This document shows positions 8,328-16,477 of a stretch of 64,000 nt of DNA, in pieces. The stretch covers positions 62,001 through 126,000 of the forward strand of contig CAVSRD010000005.1 of assembly GCA_963730315.1 (NCBI GenBank). Direction: 5' to 3'. The stretch is from VRUE01 sp963730315 (GTDB taxonomy: Bacteria; Actinomycetota; Thermoleophilia; Solirubrobacterales; 70-9). The number at the start of each line of letters is the position of its first letter. Positions within the stretch are counted from its first letter, which is position 1. Both the position numbers and the translations under genes were made by a program. The notes under the pieces are model-generated. The model was not told the origin of the DNA and did no database searches. It worked only from the letters and a program-made list of their open reading frames with translations.

Positions 8328-9071
8328 TCAGTCTCCTGCCAGCCGGCGAAGGTCGCGCACCAGCAGCAGGTGCTTGAGGTGGCTGACGGTGGCCGCCAGG
8401 CTCTCCAGGCTCTCCACCGCCTCCTTGCGCCGCTCCGGATTGCGCGAGCGCAGCGAGGGCCCGAGCAGCGCTTCCAGCAGGTTCGCCTCGCGGTCCGCGG
8501 AGGAGCGGAAGATGCGCAGGTTGCGCGCCCCGACCCCGACCCGGGAGAGGTCGTTGGCGGCGCGGACGATCTCGCGGTCGGTCTCGTCGTAGACGGTCCT
8601 GCCATCGCGCTTCTCCGGCTGCACGATGCCGAAGTTCTCCAGCTCCGCGACCAGCTCGGACCGGGCGCCAGTCTCCTCGACCAACTCGTCGAGGGTCAGG
8701 TAGGCGCTCGAGGTATTGACCAGGATCGCCCGCCGCACCGCGCCCGCGGCCGGCCGCCGTTCGCCACCCCCGCCGCCGAGATCGACGTCCCCGCCGGCCG
8801 CAAGCTCCTGGCGGATCACCCGCAACGGCAGGAACTCGTCGCGCTGCAGGCGGAGGATCGTCCGCAGCCGCTCGACGTCGGACTGGCTGTAGAGGCGGTA
8901 GCCGCCCGGCGTGCGCCGTGGCGTCAGCAGCTTCTGGTCCTCGAGGTAGCGGATCTTGGAGATCGAGATGTCATCGAACTCGCCCTGCAGGATCTTGCAC
9001 ACGGCGCCGATCGTCAGCGCCTTGCGCGGCCGCGAATCGCGCGGGCGAGACTGCTGCTCTGAGATCGCCAT
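8328..9071 (-). CDS. MerR-family transcriptional regulator (FtsR/Rv1828-like)
   Basis: The N-terminal winged helix is a MerR DNA-binding domain: KALTIGAVCKIL, then ISISKIRYLEDQKLLTPRRTPGGYRLYSQSDVERL (about residues 17-70). Unlike metal-sensing MerR proteins it lacks an obvious Cys metal loop. It has a C-terminal half that contains DELVEETG and the QPEKRDGRTVYDETDREIVRAA section, which reads like a second winged-helix-like region. Gene order (FHA protein then MerR) matches the actinobacterial Rv1827/Rv1828 pair, where Rv1828 homologues (FtsR) control cell-division genes. The 17-bp palindrome at 9917-9933, upstream of this cluster, is a plausible target. The assignment to the FtsR group is by context and architecture. 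Confidence 0.85.
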   Translation of the reverse strand: MAISEQQSRPRDSRPRKALTIGAVCKILQGEFDDISISKIRYLEDQKLLTPRRTPGGYRLYSQSDVERLRTILRLQRDEFLPLRVIRQELAAGGDVDLGGGGGERRPAAGAVRRAILVNTSSAYLTLDELVEETGARSELVAELENFGIVQPEKRDGRTVYDETDREIVRAANDLSRVGVGARNLRIFRSSADREANLLEALLGPSLRSRNPERRKEAVESLESLAATVSHLKHLLLVRDLRRLAGD

Positions 9072-9083
9072 CGGCCTCCTCCC

Positions 9084-9557
9084 TCACTTCTCCAGGTAAC
9101 TCAGCTTGTACTTGCCGACCTGGATCTCGTCCCCATCGGCGAGCCGGTGCGACTCGATCCGGCGACGGTTGACGTAGGTCCCGTTGAGCGAGCCGAGGTC
9201 GTCGATGTAGAAGCCGTCGCGGCGGCGCACCAGCAGCGCGTGGTTGCGCGAGACGGTGACGTCGTCGAGGAAGACGCCCGCGTCGGGGCTGCGGCCGATG
9301 CTGACCCGATCCTCGGTGACCGTGAAGCTCTCCCCCGCGCGGCCGCCGCCCGCCCGGATGACCAGCGCCGCTCCGCTCTCCTCCAGCACCTCGTCGATGT
9401 CGATCGGCTGCATCTCGCCGGTGTCGGCGACGGTGTAGGTCATCGTCGTCGGCTCATCCCCCTCGTCTTTCGGGCCGCCGAGGTAGGCGCCGCACTTCTG
9501 GCAGTAGTTGGCGCCCTCGGGGTTGACGAAGCCGCACTCCGGGCAGTGGACGGGCAT
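9084..9557 (-). CDS. FHA-domain protein with N-terminal zinc ribbon (GarA-like)
   Basis: The 157-residue protein has two parts. Residues 5-22 carry two CxxC pairs (CPEC and CQKC), a zinc-ribbon. Residues from about 65 form a forkhead-associated domain with the phosphothreonine-binding signatures GRSPDAGVFLDDVTVSRNHALL and SLNGTYVNRRRI. Between them sits EPTTMTYTV (about 36-43). In mycobacterial GarA/OdhI a TT pair at this place is phosphorylated by Ser/Thr kinases and then folds back on the FHA domain, controlling 2-oxoglutarate use. The TT here and the MerR neighbour support the same family. The zinc ribbon is an addition relative to GarA as I know it. It lies 12 bases upstream of merR. Confidence 0.88.
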   Translation of the reverse strand: MPVHCPECGFVNPEGANYCQKCGAYLGGPKDEGDEPTTMTYTVADTGEMQPIDIDEVLEESGAALVIRAGGGRAGESFTVTEDRVSIGRSPDAGVFLDDVTVSRNHALLVRRRDGFYIDDLGSLNGTYVNRRRIESHRLADGDEIQVGKYKLSYLEK

Positions 9558-9570
9558 CGCGCGCTCCGGC

Positions 9571-9843
9571 CTAGGCGGCCGGCTCGTCCTCCGGCCGTGC
9601 CTGCCGCGCCTTGCCGGCGAGGATCTCAGTGAGCTGGGCCACGTCGTCGCCGGAGATCAGCGAGTCTCCGCTTTCGCGCTTCTGCCGCAGCCGGTTGACC
9701 AGCTCGGCGCGGAGGATGTCGATCTTGCCGTGCAGGACCCGGCGCCTGTAGGAGATCTCGTTCTCCTCGGTGGTGAGCTTGTCGATCAGGTCCTTCAGCT
9801 CCTCGTCGCTGAGCGAACCGAGATCGGGAAAGGTGTCCTCCAT
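9571..9843 (-). CDS. RsiG-like c-di-GMP-binding anti-sigma factor family protein
   Basis: This 90-residue protein matches the short form of the RsiG family. In Streptomyces, RsiG is an anti-sigma factor for WhiG that needs c-di-GMP bound by E(X)3S(X)2R(X)3Q(X)3D motifs on two helices. Here one motif copy is visible on a long helix: E27, S31, R34, H38 and D42. All positions match except that His replaces Gln. The N-terminal DLGSLSDEELKDLIDKL is the usual helix before the motif. A single copy means a dimer would be needed to make a two-helix site. The partner sigma factor is not in this window. It is the first gene after the promoter at 9894-9921. Confidence 0.72.
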   Translation of the reverse strand: MEDTFPDLGSLSDEELKDLIDKLTTEENEISYRRRVLHGKIDILRAELVNRLRQKRESGDSLISGDDVAQLTEILAGKARQARPEDEPAA

Positions 9844-9893
9844 CTCGCTCCTTGATCGGGAGGCCTGCTCGCCTCGTTGGCCGCGTGCGATCG

Positions 9894-9921
9894 ATTATAG
9901 GTCGCCGCGGCAAAGGTTCAA
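9894..9921 (-). promoter_or_regulatory. Promoter of the rsiG-FHA-merR cluster
   Basis: On the minus strand there is a -35 TTGAAC (9916-9921), a 16-base spacer and a perfect -10 TATAAT (9894-9899), about 50 bases before the rsiG-like start. It sits in the 93-base gap after pgsA and is the most AT-rich spot in this neighbourhood. It fits a housekeeping sigma factor. Transcription would read rsiG, FHA, merR, SRPBCC and the AGPS-like gene. Confidence 0.75.
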
Positions 9922-9933
9922 CTGTAGGTTGAA
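9917..9933. promoter_or_regulatory. Perfect 17-bp palindrome over the -35 (candidate MerR operator)
   Basis: TTCAAC, five bases (TGTAG), then GTTGAA form a perfect inverted repeat that overlaps the -35 hexamer. MerR-family proteins bind such dyads in the promoter. The merR gene is the third gene of the cluster it would control, so autoregulation is the simple reading. The palindrome is seen directly; the binding protein is inferred. Confidence 0.55.
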
Positions 9934-9936
9934 GGT

Positions 9937-10590
9937 TTATGGAGCCTGGGCGCCGGCTTGCGCGCCGCGCTCCCGCACCGTCCGTATCCCGGTCCGCGCG
10001 TAGAGCACGGTGGCGACGATCGCAAGGGCGACCCCGACGATCAGCAGGACAGCCGGCACCCAGCCGGAGACGACGAGGGCGAAGAAGATGCCGCCCATGA
10101 TCGGGAAGACCGAGATCCGCCCCGGCCAGTTGACGGCGATCTGGACCCCATGGCGCAGCCCGTACTGGGCGAGCAGCAGCATCGCCAGCTCGCGGCCGAC
10201 CAGCAGGGCGAGCGCCCAGCGGGGCAGCAGGTCGAAGTGCCAGCAGACGACCGCGCCGGAGAGGATCGTGAGGCGGTCGATCAGCGGGTCGAGCATCGCG
10301 CCCAGCCGGCTGTACTGGCCGGTGACGCGGGCGAGCAGGCCGTCCAGGTAGTCGCCGGCGGCGATCGCCCAGAAGAGCGCGGCCGCGGCGGCGCTGCGCC
10401 CGTCGCCCGATTCGAAGGCCACCCAGAGGAAGACCGGGATCGCCGCGAGGCGCAGGTAGCCGACCAGGTTGGGCAGCGTCCACGGGTTGAGCGGCTCCCC
10501 CTCACGCGTTTGCGGGGGCGGCGGTCCGCTGCGGTCGAGCCCGAGCAGGCGGCGGAGGCGGCCGCGCCCGAACGGGGCGGTGTCAGCCAT
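9937..10590 (-). CDS. pgsA: CDP-alcohol phosphatidyltransferase (PgsA-type)
   Basis: The 217-residue membrane protein carries the full CDP-alcohol phosphatidyltransferase signature DG(x)2AR(x)8G(x)3D(x)3D, as DGLLAR...LGAMLDPLIDRL around residues 80-103. Several hydrophobic segments follow. The family joins CDP-diacylglycerol to an alcohol; the size and the NPWTLPNLVGYLRL start fit phosphatidylglycerophosphate synthase, but PI or cardiolipin synthases share the motif. The ATG (10590) overlaps the end of proS by 8 bases, so it is the last gene of the rpsB-to-pgsA chain. cdsA, which makes its CDP-DAG substrate, is in the same chain. Confidence 0.85.
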   Translation of the reverse strand: MADTAPFGRGRLRRLLGLDRSGPPPPQTREGEPLNPWTLPNLVGYLRLAAIPVFLWVAFESGDGRSAAAAALFWAIAAGDYLDGLLARVTGQYSRLGAMLDPLIDRLTILSGAVVCWHFDLLPRWALALLVGRELAMLLLAQYGLRHGVQIAVNWPGRISVFPIMGGIFFALVVSGWVPAVLLIVGVALAIVATVLYARTGIRTVRERGAQAGAQAP

Positions 10591-12271
10591 CGGGGTCCTG
10601 GAGAAGCCCCAGGGCCCGCTCGGCCGCCTCGGCGACCGGCAGCTCGTGCTCCTCGCCGCTCGCCCGCTGGCTGGCCTCGACCACGCCCTTCGCCAGCCCG
10701 CGGCGGCCGGCGACGAGGCGCAGCGGGCAGCCGAGCAGCTCGGCATCGGTCAGCTTCTCGCCCGGGCCGGCGTCGCGATCGTCGTAGAGCACCTCGGCGC
10801 CGCGCTCGCGCAGCTCCTCGTAGAGGCGGTCGGCGGCCTCGCGCTCCGGCTCTCCGGGCTTGGCGAGCGAGACGAGGTGGACCTGCCAGGGGGCGATCGC
10901 CGGCGGCCAGACGATGCCGCGCTCGTCGGCGCGCTGCTCGATCGCCGCGGCGACGATCCTCGCCGGACCGATCCCGTAGCTGCCCATCGCGATCGGTCGT
11001 TCGCTCCCCTCCTCGTCGAGGAAGGTGGCGCCGAGCGGCTCCGAGTAGCGGCTGCCGAGCTTGAAGATGTTGCCGACCTCGATCGCCGGCTCGATCTCGA
11101 TCGTGCCGCCGCCCGGAGCCGTGTCGCCCGCCTCGACCGTGCGCACGTCCATCTCGTGGGACTCGAAGTCGCGAGCGGGCGAGACGCCGCGCAGGTGCGC
11201 ATCCGCCTTGTTGGCGCCGCTGACGTAGGAGTCGCCGGCGATCGCGGCGTCTTTGATGATCGGGAGGTTCGCGCCGACCGGCCCGATGTAGCCGACCGGC
11301 CCCAGCTCGGCCTCGATCTCCTCCGGCTTCGCCGGGCGGAAATCGACCCCCATGCCGTTGCGCAGCTTGATCTCGTTGAGCCGGTGGTCGCCGCGCAGCA
11401 GGACCAGCACCAGCCCGCGACCCTCGACCACGATCGGCATCGCCTTGATCAGCGCCCCGGCGGGCACGCCGAGCGCGCCGGATACCTCCTCGACGGTGGT
11501 CAGGCCCGGCGTCGAGACCTGCTCGGGAGCGTCGAGCGGCGCCGGCAGCTCGACCGGTCGGGGTTCCGCCGCGGCGATCTCGACGTTGGCGGCATACCCC
11601 GGCGCCAGCGCCACTTCGTTCTCGCCGGCCGGGCAGGGGGCCATGTACTCGTGAGCGCCGGAGCCGCCCATCATCCCCACGTCGGACTCGACCCGGTACC
11701 AGCGCAGCCCGCAGCGGTCGAAGATCCGCGCGTAGGCCTCGCTCTGCAGCTCGTAGGAGCGCGCCAGCCCCTCCTCGTCGCGGTCGAAGGAGTAGGCGTC
11801 CTTCATCGTGAACTCGCGGGTGCGCAGCACCCCGGCCCGCGGCCGCGGCTCGTCGCGCTCCTTGGTCTGGATGTGGAACACCATGAGTGGCAGGTCGCGG
11901 TAGGAGCGGACCTCCCGCGCGACGTGGAAGGTCACGCACTCCTCGTGGGTCATCGCCAGCGCCATCTCGGCGCCCTTGCGGTCCTCGAGCTTGAACAGCT
12001 CCTCGATCGCGTAGCGCCCGGTCTTCTTCCAGGGCTCGGCCGGCTGCAGGACCGGCATCAGCATCTCCTGACAGCCGATCCCCTCCATCTCCTCGCGCAG
12101 GATCGCCTCGACCTTCCTCTCGACCCGCCACCCGGCGGGCAGATAGGTCCACAGCCCCGCCCCCAACTGCCTGATCAACCCCGCCCGCACCATCAGCTTG
12201 TGCGACAGAGCCTCCGCGTCCGCGGGCGGATCCTTCAGGGTTGGCAGGAACGTCTGGCTCAGACGAGTCAC
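10583..12271 (-). CDS. proS: Prolyl-tRNA synthetase (bacterial type)
   Basis: The enzyme charges tRNA-Pro. The 562-residue protein has the long bacterial architecture. It includes class II motif 1 and the MVRAGLIRQLGAGLWTYLPAGWRV opening, motif 2 around TKERDEPRPRAGVLRTREFTMKDAYSFD, an editing (YbaK-like) insertion in the middle (about 225-390; DHRLNEIKLRNGM), motif 3 (SYGIGPARIVAAAIEQ) and the anticodon-binding domain at the C-terminus. The start is GTG 12271 (VTRLSQTFLPTLK). The frame upstream belongs to the ispG tail and has no ProS similarity. It follows ispG by 23 bases and overlaps pgsA by 8. Confidence 0.95.
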   Translation of the reverse strand: MTRLSQTFLPTLKDPPADAEALSHKLMVRAGLIRQLGAGLWTYLPAGWRVERKVEAILREEMEGIGCQEMLMPVLQPAEPWKKTGRYAIEELFKLEDRKGAEMALAMTHEECVTFHVAREVRSYRDLPLMVFHIQTKERDEPRPRAGVLRTREFTMKDAYSFDRDEEGLARSYELQSEAYARIFDRCGLRWYRVESDVGMMGGSGAHEYMAPCPAGENEVALAPGYAANVEIAAAEPRPVELPAPLDAPEQVSTPGLTTVEEVSGALGVPAGALIKAMPIVVEGRGLVLVLLRGDHRLNEIKLRNGMGVDFRPAKPEEIEAELGPVGYIGPVGANLPIIKDAAIAGDSYVSGANKADAHLRGVSPARDFESHEMDVRTVEAGDTAPGGGTIEIEPAIEVGNIFKLGSRYSEPLGATFLDEEGSERPIAMGSYGIGPARIVAAAIEQRADERGIVWPPAIAPWQVHLVSLAKPGEPEREAADRLYEELRERGAEVLYDDRDAGPGEKLTDAELLGCPLRLVAGRRGLAKGVVEASQRASGEEHELPVAEAAERALGLLQDPDG

Positions 12272-12294
12272 GCGGGGAAACCTACCGTCCGCGG

Positions 12295-13548
12295 CTAAGC
12301 CCTGGTGAACCGGCGCCCCGCCGTCGGCGAAGCCTCCTCGTCGAGCAGGACCCGATCGGACTCGCCCTTTTCGGCCGCCTCGTGCTCCAGCTGCGCGATC
12401 TTCTCGGGGGTCAGGTCGCCGGCGTTCTCCTCCTCGATCTTGGCCAGCCACTCGGCCCCCTCCCCCGCCTCGCGCTCGTCGACCTCGACCTCGCCGCGGT
12501 CGAGCGACTTGTCGATCTCCTCGAACAGGGCGTCGACCAGCTCGGCCTGCGGAACCTTGCGCAGCGGCTTGCCGCCGGCGAAGATCAGGCCCTCGTTCTT
12601 GGCGCCGGTGATCCCGAAGTCGGCGTGACTGGCCTCGCCGATCCCGTTCACCGCGCAACCCAGCACGGCGACCTCGATCGGCTCTGCGTAGCGCTCCAGC
12701 CGCCGCTCGATCTCGGCGACGACCGAGTCCATGTCGAACTGAAGGCGCCCGCAGGTCGGGCAGGCGATCAGCACCGGGCCGCGCTCGCGCAGCTGCAGCG
12801 CCTTGAGGATCTCCCAGGCGACCTTCACCTCCTCCTCGGCGTGGAAGGTCGAGAGGCTGATCCGGATCGTGTCGCCGATCCCGTCGGCGAGCAGCGTCCC
12901 CAGCCCGACCGAGGACTTCAGCGAGCCGGACCACCGCGTCCCCGCCTCGGTGATCCCGAGGTGCAGCGGGTAGGGGATCCGCTCGGACAGCGCGCGGTTG
13001 GCGGCGATCGTGTTGGGGACGTTCGTCGACTTGATCGAGACCTTGAAGTCGGTGAACTCGAGGCCCTCCATCAGCTCGACGAACTCGACCGCGGCGGTGA
13101 CCAGCGCCTCGACCGGCGAGGTGCGCTCCAGCTCGTGCAGGTGCTTGGGCAGCGAGCCGGAGTTGACGCCGATCCGCATCGGCACGCCGGCGGCGGTCGC
13201 CCGCGCCGCGACCTCGGCGACTTTCTCGCGGCCGCCGATGTTGCCCGGGTTGAGGCGGATGCAGTGTGCGCCGGCGTCGATCGCCTTCAGAGCCAGGGTG
13301 TGGTTGAAGTGGATGTCGGCGATCACCGGGATCGGCGATTCGCTGACGATCGTCCGCAGCGCAGCGGCGTCGTCCTCGCGCGGCACCGCGACCCGCACCA
13401 GGTCCGCCCCGGCATCGGCGACCTTGCGGATCTGCTCCATGGTCGCCGCCAGGTTGGCGGTCTCGGTCTTGGTCATCGTCTGCACGGCGACCGGCGCCCC
13501 GCCGCCGATCGGAACGCCGCCGACGAAGATCTGCCGCTTCGAAGCCAT
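12295..13548 (-). CDS. ispG: 4-hydroxy-3-methylbut-2-enyl-diphosphate synthase (IspG/GcpE)
   Basis: IspG is the iron-sulfur enzyme of the penultimate MEP-pathway step, reducing MEcPP to HMBPP. The protein starts MASKRQIFVGGVPIGGGAPVAVQTMTKT, as expected. The [4Fe-4S] ligands are visible in the C-terminal part: CPTCGR near 262 and GCAVNGIGE near 298, with an acidic residue following. It is 417 residues long. About 65 residues after the conserved GLIFAGGKPLRK form an acidic extension (rich in E/A, ending RRFTRA) that goes beyond the usual end. dxr of the same pathway is in the same chain, with rseP and fadD between. Confidence 0.95.
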   Translation of the reverse strand: MASKRQIFVGGVPIGGGAPVAVQTMTKTETANLAATMEQIRKVADAGADLVRVAVPREDDAAALRTIVSESPIPVIADIHFNHTLALKAIDAGAHCIRLNPGNIGGREKVAEVAARATAAGVPMRIGVNSGSLPKHLHELERTSPVEALVTAAVEFVELMEGLEFTDFKVSIKSTNVPNTIAANRALSERIPYPLHLGITEAGTRWSGSLKSSVGLGTLLADGIGDTIRISLSTFHAEEEVKVAWEILKALQLRERGPVLIACPTCGRLQFDMDSVVAEIERRLERYAEPIEVAVLGCAVNGIGEASHADFGITGAKNEGLIFAGGKPLRKVPQAELVDALFEEIDKSLDRGEVEVDEREAGEGAEWLAKIEEENAGDLTPEKIAQLEHEAAEKGESDRVLLDEEASPTAGRRFTRA

Positions 13549-13574
13549 ACCGGAAGGGTATCCGGGTCGGCCGC

Positions 13575-15383
13575 TCAGCCTGCGTACAGCTCCTCGATCT
13601 CGGCCGCGTACTTGCGCTCGATCGGCTTGCGCTTCAACTTCATCGTCGGGGTCAGCTCGTCGCCGCCGGGCGCCCACTCGGTCGGCAGGATCTCGAACCG
13701 CTTGATCTGCTCGACCCGGGCCATGCGCCGGTTCGCGGCCTCGACGGCCTCGCTCACCGCCGCCTGAACCGCCTCGTTCCGCGCGAGCGCCTCGAGGGAG
13801 GTGTCCTCGATCCCCTCGCCCTGCGCCCAGGCGGGTGCGTAGTCGGGGTCGAGGACGATCAGGGCGACGTTGTAGCGGCGCGCGTCGCCGATCGCGGCGG
13901 CCTGGCCGATCAGCGGGCTGGCCGCCTTCAGCTTCGACTCGATCGAGGCCGGCGACATGTTCTTGCCGGCCGCGTTGATGATCAGCTCCTTCTTGCGGTC
14001 GACGATCCGCAGGTAGCCGTCCTCGTCCAGCTCGCCGATGTCGCCGGTGCTCAGCCAGCCTTCGGCGTCGATCGTCTCCGCGGTCTTGTCGGGCATGTTG
14101 CGGTAGCCGGGCATGGTGGCGGCGCTGCGGACCAGCACCTCGCCGTCCTCGGCCAGTTTCAGCTCGGTGCCGGGCACCGGCGGCCCGACGCTGCCCAGCT
14201 TGATCCGCTCGGGCGGATTGCAGGTCGCGACGCCGCAGGTCTCCGACATGCCCCACAGCTCGCCCACCGGGATGCCGATCGCATGGAAGAACTCGAGCAC
14301 CTCGACCGGCGTCGGCGCGGCGCCAACGTTGACCGCGACCGCCTCGTCGAGCCCCAGCTGCTTGCGCAGCCCCGCGAACATCTGCTCGTCCGCCGCTTCG
14401 ACCGCCGCCGCCAGCTCGTCGGGCACCGGCTCGCCGCGCTGCTCCAGCCGCACCTTCTCGAGCGCCGCCTCGAGGCCCCGTTCGGCCGGCTCGCGCTGCT
14501 CCTCGGACAGGCCCGCGAGCATCGCCTCCAGGCCCGCCTTCAGCTTCTCCCAGACGCGTGGCACCGCGAAGAACCAGGTCGGACGCACCTCCGGCAGGAA
14601 CTGGACGATCTGCCGCGGGTCGGGGCAGATCGTGATCTCCAGCCCGCGGACGATCGGCAGGTAGTAGTTGGCGCCGCGCTCGGCGATGTGGGCGGCGGGC
14701 AGCCAGGAGACGGCGCGGCCGCCGCGCTCCGGGAAGTCGACCATGCCCTCCACCGATGCGACCAGGGAGAGCAGGTTGCGGTGGGTGAGCTGGACGCCCT
14801 TCGGCGGGCCGGTCGTCCCCGAGGTGTAGATCAGGGTGAGCAGGTCGTCGGGCCCGATCTGCGACCCGGAGGCGTCGAGGTCGAACTCGGGGTCGAGCCG
14901 TTCGAGCTCGGCCAGGGTCAGGGTGCCGCCCTCGCCGTCGAGGACGATCAGGTGCTCGAGCTCGGGCAGATCCTCCCGCGCCCGCTCGAACTCCTCGAGG
15001 TGGGCCGCCTCGACGATCGCCACCCGCGCTCCGGCGTCGCCGACCACGTAGGCGATCTGCTCGGGCGAGGAGGTCTGGTAGATCGAGAATGGCACCGCCC
15101 CGAGCGCCACCGCGGCGAGGTCGCAGCTGACGAACTCGGGCCGGTTGGAGAGCAGCAGGGCGACCGCGTCGCCCTTCTTCACACCGAGCGAGGCGAGCCC
15201 GCCGGCGATCCGCGCCGCCTGCGCCGCCAGCTCGTTCCAGGTCAGGGTCTGCTCGCCGCTGCGCAGCGCCACGTCGTCGCCGAGCCGCGCGACCGTGGCC
15301 GCAAACGCCTCGTGCAGGCTGCGGGCCTGCAGCTCCGCGCCCGGCCCTCCGGTCGCGTAGCGCTCTGCGGAGGAAACCTCCAT
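13575..15383 (-). CDS. Long-chain acyl-CoA synthetase (AMP-forming)
   Basis: The 602-residue protein is an ANL-superfamily adenylate-forming ligase. It has the P-loop-like YTSGTTGPPKGVQLTHRNL (about 190-208), the LWGMSETCG A5-type motif, and STGDIGELDEDGYLRIVDRKKELIINAAGKNMSP near the C-terminal hinge. This is the FadD15-type group, which activates fatty acids to acyl-CoA. It starts at ATG 15383, one base after the rseP stop, and precedes ispG. The length and the full set of core motifs show an intact enzyme; chain-length preference cannot be told. Acyl-CoA made here could feed the WS/DGAT at the left of the window, which is an inference. Confidence 0.88.
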   Translation of the reverse strand: MEVSSAERYATGGPGAELQARSLHEAFAATVARLGDDVALRSGEQTLTWNELAAQAARIAGGLASLGVKKGDAVALLLSNRPEFVSCDLAAVALGAVPFSIYQTSSPEQIAYVVGDAGARVAIVEAAHLEEFERAREDLPELEHLIVLDGEGGTLTLAELERLDPEFDLDASGSQIGPDDLLTLIYTSGTTGPPKGVQLTHRNLLSLVASVEGMVDFPERGGRAVSWLPAAHIAERGANYYLPIVRGLEITICPDPRQIVQFLPEVRPTWFFAVPRVWEKLKAGLEAMLAGLSEEQREPAERGLEAALEKVRLEQRGEPVPDELAAAVEAADEQMFAGLRKQLGLDEAVAVNVGAAPTPVEVLEFFHAIGIPVGELWGMSETCGVATCNPPERIKLGSVGPPVPGTELKLAEDGEVLVRSAATMPGYRNMPDKTAETIDAEGWLSTGDIGELDEDGYLRIVDRKKELIINAAGKNMSPASIESKLKAASPLIGQAAAIGDARRYNVALIVLDPDYAPAWAQGEGIEDTSLEALARNEAVQAAVSEAVEAANRRMARVEQIKRFEILPTEWAPGGDELTPTMKLKRKPIERKYAAEIEELYAG

Positions 15384-16477
15384 CTAGCGAACGTTAAACC
15401 CTTCCCCGGTGAGGCGGCCGATGTCGTTGCTGAGGCCGAGGAAGAAGAGCATGATCACCAGCACGAAGCCGATCGCCCCCGCCCGCTCCATCACCCGGTA
15501 GGGGACCGGGTGGCCGCGCACTTTCTCCACCAAGCTCCAGAAGATGTGGCCGCCGTCCAGCGGCAGGAAGGGGAAGAGGTTGATCAGGCCGAGCGAGAGG
15601 CTGACCACGGCCAGCAGGATCAGCGCCTCGGTGGCGCCGAACCTGTCGATCGTCTGGTGGGCGACGTCGCTGACGCCGACCACGCCCGAGACTTCCTTGC
15701 GCTGTTCGGCGTCGAGCAGGTTGGCGAAGACGGTGAGCGTCTTGTGGGTGACCAGCCACATGAAGCCGGTCGAGCGGTCGAGCGCGCCGCCGACAGCCCA
15801 GGTGAGCGGCGGTCTCGCCGTAGGAGAAGCCGAGCCTGGTGCGGCCGACGGCGGCGTCGTATTCCGGCCGCGCGACGATCGTCCTGACCTCTCCGTCGCG
15901 CCTCACCCGCAGGGTCACCGGAGTGGTCGCCTTGCAGCCGTCGACCTGCTTGCCGGCGCACTCGTGCGAGGCGACCAGCTTGGCGAAGCTTTCGAGCCGA
16001 TCTGCGCGTGTCGGCGTTCGGGTAGCTCTTGCCGTCCACCGAGACGATCCGGTCGCCCGGCTTGAGCAACGCCGCCGCGGGGCTCTTGGGGACGATCTGG
16101 CCGACCGTCTGGGTCGCTTCGTTGGCGCTGAGCGAGATCGCGAAGAGAATCGCGAAGGCGAGCGCGATGTTGACCGCCGGCCCCGCGCCGATCACGACGA
16201 TCCGCTTCCAGACCGGCTGTTCGTAGTAGCCGCGGTGCTCTTCCCCCTCGGGCAGTTTGTCTTCGGGATGCATGCCGCTGATCTTCACGTAGCCGCCCGC
16301 GGGGATCGAGGCGATCCCGTACTCGGTCTCGCCCCGCTTCACCGAGGCCAGCTTCGGGCCGAAGAAGAGGAAGAACTTCTCGACCCGCATCCCGGTCGCC
16401 TTCGCGGCGAGGAAGTGGCCCGCCTCGTGCAGGACGATCAGCGCCGAGAAGCCGAGGAAGACGAGCACCCAGCTCAT
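15384..16477 (-). CDS. rseP: RseP/RIP site-2 zinc metalloprotease, frame broken twice
   Basis: Site-2 proteases cut membrane-bound anti-sigma factors inside the bilayer. The start MSWVLVFLGFSALIVLHEAGHFLAAK has the HEAGH zinc motif in the first helix. A PDZ-like domain follows (QIVPKSPAAALLKPGDRIVSVDGKSYPN), and the end has the second active-site helix (NLFPFLPLDGGHIF). The three pieces lie in different frames. Removing one base near 16005-16010 and one near 15808-15813 gives a continuous protein of about 363 residues. Either the sequence has two inserted-base errors or the gene is broken. The start overlaps dxr by ATGA, and the last base is next to the fadD start. Confidence 0.82.
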
